Source: Lacinutrix algicola
GTDB lineage: Bacteria; Bacteroidota; Bacteroidia; Flavobacteriales; Flavobacteriaceae
Assembly: GCF_001418085.1 (NCBI RefSeq)
Contig: NZ_LIQH01000030.1
Location: 1-64,000 of the forward strand
Reading direction: 5' to 3'
Length of the DNA stretch: 64,000 nt
Positions 62,201-64,000 of this stretch are shown piece by piece. Position 1 is the first letter of the stretch. Every line of letters starts with the position of its first letter. Made by a program: the position numbers and the translations under genes. The notes beneath the pieces are model-generated. The model saw nothing but the letters and a program-made list of their open reading frames with translations, was not told the origin of the DNA and did not search any database.

Positions 62201-62237
62201 ATAAACTTATGTAGAGTAGTAATTTTTTAGTGGTCAT
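55764..62237 (-). CDS. Alpha-2-macroglobulin family protein with carboxypeptidase-regulatory and TonB-plug insertion
   Basis: A 2157-residue exported protein (signal peptide ending NVFAQ). An N-terminal helical region is followed by MG domains, including MG2-like LDRQIYRPGQDVHFKGYL (near 585-602), then EEYKRPKFEIKF (near 700). Around 1195-1400 an unrelated insert appears: a CarboxypepD_reg-like domain (GNISGVILDNDGLPLPGVNV in outline, GTTRGSTSDFDGFYSI) and a SusC/RagA-type TonB plug (RIVLRGNRSLSG, ALIVVDGVIVD, VLKGAAGSALYGSQGSNGVI). The A2M domain then resumes with ETAFFFPHLKTD, and the thioester region reads YDCAEQTF (near 1650), so the CxEQ motif is kept. The C-terminal 155 residues are almost identical to the upstream paralogue. 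It is likely a surface or periplasmic protease trap; the role of the plug is unknown. Confidence 0.88.
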   Translation of the reverse strand: MTTKKLLLYISLFLTINVFAQDNNKLWEKVEASEIKGETKTAIKFVDKIYKKAKKNNDSKNVIKSFIYKSKFNLILLENSEDQFIVDIQNEIKNNTLPAKAILQNIYAKYLLEFYNKNIYKFKNRTPVIDKGNDINTWDLQSIKLEIHKQFQNSISNVELLKAVDIKNYIHILKGENNALKYRPTLYDFLVNDAINFYTSHTKQSLKQENKNTLSKYIVNSKVFTKLNLSIDQEFSYKQTLKLYQDLEKFHLKKKNYAALFDILIRRLEFLSNDNNTYNYNIATNINSPIFDVINNTIESNKSHPETTMLSFYIANYYFTIASNRVYNNLVNTKNLKAEALKICDEIIEKFPTSEGAIKCKILKRSIESKFLAFETSNISSAKKPALAKVTYSNTDSLFLSVYKVPFNLLNKSNPHFKDYFKRNRFDYDSIIFKTIQTKTTYLEQHYLVDSKDDYLKHSAEVLIPKLENGNYILVFSNTKNIASKADYSYQTTARSNLFFTITDLNDKHEFKVTDREAGLPINNASISISSLNKNYAIEKTTNKNGLALELKVENINRNLIGLISHKGDSLIVERIYLSDKDNKNQEWNAAGKLVLDRQIYRPGQDVHFKGYLFQSKNGKRSVVKNTFCSILISDSKDNELKEFRLKTNEFGSVSGTYKLPKDIVTGEFNIELDEDYDYEEDEHPFWDAIDDFEYVDKYFIVEEYKRPKFEIKFDEIKENYKLSDSVFIQGKANSFFNSKISNAKVKYSVSDNDNYKNSVFATGEVKTNNDGEFTIPFLSKTINNTRNIKHKYSIEVDITDTNGETVSSKKEVFIGNYNLVFNVITPYSLSNNTSKPIKLVSKNLNNSYLPSSGELKIYKINEPYSQVFKRKWQATEFQLIEKDSFNQYFPYLKYNPKSFKFQEQVYETSFKTNDSLELELNTNSWSSGRYSIEGFAVNQDKDTVKVNKKFSYKNTNEEDNYTLFNYKVINLDFIKDGKAIIKLNSAFNSVAISARVFHKGKEIIHKNIILNKETTFNIPITKDSQGEFNVVLSTNKFGLFETKKFSLNVTETNDAFEIETLSFRNKLIPDAKEEWSFKIKALDKDVEVLASMYDEALDEFLKKSNDYDESEFKTNWDSRFELDRNYSHYDTPDIKSFDSNVIFKGSNNTHFFYRPLPTKYLELNYFGLNFRNFKYFNNKYLNRIKNKPRHNTLNLGNISGVILDNDGLPLPGVNVLVKGTTRGSTSDFDGFYSISAKADETLVFSYVGNTVERKVIKDTSINLVMHENALEEVLITALGIKREKVYPSYNITYNSVSDFNDDLARKLRTLPGVSNISRRMSSVTSSTRIVLRGNRSLSGNKQALIVVDGVIVDSNTLTNIDPNNISGVNVLKGAAGSALYGSQGSNGVIVISTLFGSEIIETPLGKTIQDISVPNLEKIDIRQNLKETAFFFPHLKTDSKNEISVSFKAPQALTRWKFQLLAHTKNLEYGYKKHSVITQKKLVVTPNLPRFLRQGDTIKWSSKITNLSTKLINGNAYLELYDSKTNTKISKYKSNPFILKNSASKEVNWNVIIPKNSSGLRYRIIAKTGNFSDGEEGFLPVLNRQILVTETLPIFIAANTEKKFSFNKLKNTKSTTLNHKNFSLEYSSNPLWFTFKSLPYLMQYPYDCAEQTFSKYYANTIANHILKSNSKIKAFITEDNKSIKEQTTYNEDNPFKEKTNTFPSLGEIKSQESLSIIKLKELQLNNGAFSWFGKNGNPNLFITNHIVASFGHLEKLGIKQNNKSSVSKIIKKAISFIDNNYAIEIAKEKKLDSNLLIHSLYARSFFMSSEKISSKNLLKINKHLDYLENNWITKSLYEKAMLSLIFKRFEREKSAQKILKALKQNSITNETFGTYWKENKNSTQWNEAQIETQVLIIEAFAEINKDTKFIDSMKLWVLNNKQSNNWKTTKATTEAIYALMIQGSDWLTVKQTSKIKIGSKAFQTDAIFGNFNKAFSYIGIDKDISIIEINNKSKSPGFGGVYWQYFEDLDKITSAETPLKLKKKLFKKTNTDKGEVITDITKDTKLEVGDLVRVRIELRSDRAMEFVHMKDMRAAGLEPVNVISKYKYQDGLGYYEATKDASTNFFFDYLPKGIYVFEYDLRVSNAGNMSNGITTIQSMYAPEFSSHSEGVRITVE

Positions 62238-62339
62238 AATAGTTAGTTTATTTATAATGTAAAGAGCGTTTATTTTACATTAAAAAAAATGAAAAATTAG
62301 TGAAACGTGGTTTTCATTGAGTGAAAGGTTTTTTTGGAT

Positions 62340-62370
62340 GAGTTTCTGTTTTTTATAAAAACAGAAACTC
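62340..62370. repeat. 14-bp inverted repeat between the A2M genes
   Basis: GAGTTTCTGTTTTT (62340-62353) and its complement (62357-62370) with a 3-base loop. It has no U tract on either strand, so it is not a standard terminator; it may stabilise the 3' end of the upstream A2M transcript. Confidence 0.6.
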
Positions 62371-62380
62371 AAAGTTATAG

Positions 62381-62400
62381 ATTCCTGCCTTCGCAGGAAT
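62381..62400. repeat. REP-like palindrome between the A2M genes
   Basis: ATTCCTGC-CTTC-GCAGGAAT, the inverted orientation of the common unit, about 50 bases after the stop codon of the second A2M gene. Confidence 0.85.
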
Positions 62401-62448
62401 GATATAAAATAATTTTTAATTTATGAGGTTCCTTTTTTCAAAGGAATG

Positions 62449-62916
62449 TTAATCTACAGTAATACGAGTACCTTCACTATGACTACTAAACTCTGGAGCA
62501 TACATACTCTGGATAGTTGTAATACCATTACTCATATTTCCTGCATTGCTTACACGTAAATCGTATTCAAAAACATAAATACCTTTTGGTAAATAATCGA
62601 AAAAGAAATTTGTTGATGCATCTTTTGTTGCTTCGTAATACCCTAAACCATCTTGGTATTTATATTTAGAAATAACATTTACAGGTTCTAAGCCTGCTGC
62701 TCTCATATCTTTCATGTGTACAAATTCCATAGCACGATCACTTCGTAATTCTATACGCACTCTTACTAAATCTCCAATTTCAAGTTTTGTGTCTTTTGTA
62801 ATATCTGTTATTACTTCACCTTTATCTGTATTTGTTTTTTTGAAGAGTTTTTTCTTTAGTTTTAACGGTGTTTCAGCTGAAGTTATTTTATCTAAGTCCT
62901 CGAAATATTGCCAGTA
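62449..62916 (-). repeat. Near-identical 3' end shared with the tandem paralogue (copy 2)
   Basis: Counterpart of 55764-56231. The two blocks are direct repeats about 6.7 kb apart and are a natural site for recombination between the two A2M genes. Confidence 0.9.
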
Positions 62917-64000
62917 TAAACTTCCCCAAGCAATACCATTTCCTTTTTTAATGATTTTCACATCAGCCATTTCTGGTGTAATCTCAGATCCATTCCAAGC
63001 TATTTTATAATAACCAGTTCCAGCTTCTACTTTTACAGCCTCCAATTTAGAAGGTTCTATAGGTTTGTTACCAATAACAACTTCAACCATATCTGTAACA
63101 CTTAACCAATCGCTACCTTGAAGTAATAAAGCATAAACAGCATCAGTAGTTGCTTTCGTGGTTTTCCAACGGTTAGTTTGCTTGTTTTTTAGTAACCAGA
63201 TTTTAAGCTCGTCTATTGTGCTTGTATTTTTTGCTTCGTTTTGAATGGTAGTTCCTGCTTCATAGAATGCTTCAATCATTAATGCTTGTGTTTCAATTGG
63301 TGCTTGATACCAATGCCAAGAATTTGTATTTGATTTCCAATACATGCCTAATTCTTCGCTTGTAATACTTGTTTCTTTTAACGCGTTTAAAATTTTAGCT
63401 GTCGTTACTTCGTCTTTATTTCTATAAGTAACCAACGCCATCATGCCTTTTGCATATAATGGTCTTTTTAACCAATACGTTTTAATTTGAGAATGGTAAT
63501 AATCCATAATTTCACGTACTTCTTTACTTGGCTTATTCTCTGGGAAGAAGCTTCGCATATACAAATAGTGCAATTGTGTATAACTTAAACGGTCTACATT
63601 TAAGTCTGCATCTTTGTCGTATTTTCTAATGTCTTTGTATTCTTTAATAAATTCTGCATCAAGATATCTTAAAGCCTTATCAATCATTTTAGACGTCTCG
63701 TCGGAGTTTATCCTGAGCGCAGTCGAAGGACTCGACGTAACATCAAGCTTTTTAAGATGCCCAAAACCAGTAATAATATGTTGAGTGATATATCTATTCG
63801 CACGATAATTGCCAAACCAAGACCATGCACCACTAGACATTTGATTTTGCTTTAGTTTCTTTTTAGCTTTAGATAATTCGTTATTCATTTTGTTTAAATC
63901 GAATAACAATGCAATACGTTTTTTCTGTTCGGTTTCACTTTGCGCATCTCTTAACCATGGTGTTTCCTGTATTAAAATAGATTTTAATTCTTGGTTCTTT
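62449..64000 (-). CDS. Alpha-2-macroglobulin family protein, C-terminal part (cut by window edge)
   Basis: The visible 516 residues are the C-terminal part of a second A2M-family protein; the frame stays open to base 64000, so the true start and any thioester or plug lie outside. The visible part begins in the segment KNQELKSILIQETPWLRDAQ and covers the alpha-helical TED-like region (QNQMSSGAWSWFGNYRANRYITQHIITGFGHL in outline, matching the paralogue's NGAFSWFGKNGNPNLFITNHIV) and the receptor-binding-like C-terminus. A TTG-initiated shorter frame is not needed. The last 155 residues are 152/155 identical to the neighbouring A2M protein. It lies 211 bases upstream of that gene on the same strand, a tandem pair. 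An apparent repeat insertion lies inside (63699-63737). Confidence 0.88.
   Translation of the reverse strand, partial: KNQELKSILIQETPWLRDAQSETEQKKRIALLFDLNKMNNELSKAKKKLKQNQMSSGAWSWFGNYRANRYITQHIITGFGHLKKLDVTSSPSTALRINSDETSKMIDKALRYLDAEFIKEYKDIRKYDKDADLNVDRLSYTQLHYLYMRSFFPENKPSKEVREIMDYYHSQIKTYWLKRPLYAKGMMALVTYRNKDEVTTAKILNALKETSITSEELGMYWKSNTNSWHWYQAPIETQALMIEAFYEAGTTIQNEAKNTSTIDELKIWLLKNKQTNRWKTTKATTDAVYALLLQGSDWLSVTDMVEVVIGNKPIEPSKLEAVKVEAGTGYYKIAWNGSEITPEMADVKIIKKGNGIAWGSLYWQYFEDLDKITSAETPLKLKKKLFKKTNTDKGEVITDITKDTKLEIGDLVRVRIELRSDRAMEFVHMKDMRAAGLEPVNVISKYKYQDGLGYYEATKDASTNFFFDYLPKGIYVFEYDLRVSNAGNMSNGITTIQSMYAPEFSSHSEGTRITVD
63699..63737. repeat. Palindromic intergenic-type repeat inside the A2M reading frame
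   Basis: CGTCGGAGT (63699-63707) and ACTCGACG (63730-63737) flank TTATCCTGAGCGCAGTCGAAGG. The phrase ATCCTGAGCGCAGTCGAAGGA is, from memory, a common interspersed repeat between genes of many bacteria, including Bacteroidetes. Here it is read in frame and encodes roughly SSPSTALRINSDE. It is richer in GC than the surrounding gene. Confidence 0.75.

Noticed and set aside
55764-62237. A2M/plug protein as two genes fused by an assembly or sequencing error
   Set aside because: The frame is open for 2157 codons with A2M sequence on both sides of the insert and no trace of a start or stop at either junction.
62340-62370. 14-bp inverted repeat as the terminator of the second A2M gene
   Set aside because: Neither strand has a U tract after the stem; it is listed as a repeat rather than a terminator.

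Overview
The window is a chromosomal segment of an AT-rich member of the Bacteroidota, almost certainly a (probably marine) Flavobacteriaceae species; I cannot fix the genus. The evidence is the Bacteroidetes promoter pattern (TTG, about 20 nt, TAnnTTTG), the absence of Shine-Dalgarno sequences, the type IX secretion protein PorT beside the menaquinone methyltransferase UbiE/MenG, a lipoprotein Omp85 of TamL type, a SusC-like TonB plug, and many small lipoproteins. There is no prophage, insertion sequence, CRISPR array or tRNA.

Layout. 1-684: 3' end of a 23S rRNA gene, 5S rRNA and terminator, followed by about 590 bases without genes that hold one structured conserved element. 1.2-17.1 kb: core genes (membrane glycosyltransferase, pnp, rpsO, a PAS histidine kinase, accD, fructose-bisphosphate aldolase, tamL, an rRNA methyltransferase, porT-ubiE, trkA-trkH). 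17.1-23.9 kb: two small membrane proteins, an aminotransferase, a fatty acid desaturase, rsmG, ppa, a TatA-type protein and a lipoprotein subtilase. 23.9-34.98 kb: a long run of minus-strand genes. Its core is the kynurenine catabolic pathway (kynureninase, kynurenine 3-monooxygenase, 3-hydroxyanthranilate dioxygenase, ACMS decarboxylase, aminomuconate semialdehyde dehydrogenase, RidA-type deaminase), with an atypical SDR, a GNAT acetyltransferase and lipoproteins. At its downstream end sit an O-methyltransferase and an overlapping HipA-like kinase/DUF3037 pair. 35-55.5 kb: mostly housekeeping (msrA, a cysteine-less zinc-ribbon relative with NIF3, lpxK, a TPR hybrid kinase, gap-lipA, two ECF sigma factors, aqpZ, murB with an aminotransferase, a retropepsin-PDZ protein, valS, DoxX). 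55.7-64 kb: two tandem alpha-2-macroglobulin genes. The first encodes a 2157-residue protein with a carboxypeptidase-regulatory plus TonB-plug insertion; the second runs off the window.

The most unusual content is the A2M/TonB-plug fusion and the almost identical 3' ends of the A2M pair; a palindromic repeat that appears to lie in frame inside the second A2M gene; a family of REP-like palindromes (ATTCCTGC-GAAG-GCAGGAAT) with a compensatory stem change, concentrated in the kynurenine cluster and present as head-to-head pairs; a separate multi-hairpin repeat in the same cluster; the HipA-like kinase/DUF3037 pair without a HipB; and two unrelated proteins (AccD and a DUF164-type coiled coil) that have both lost all cysteines of their zinc ribbons.
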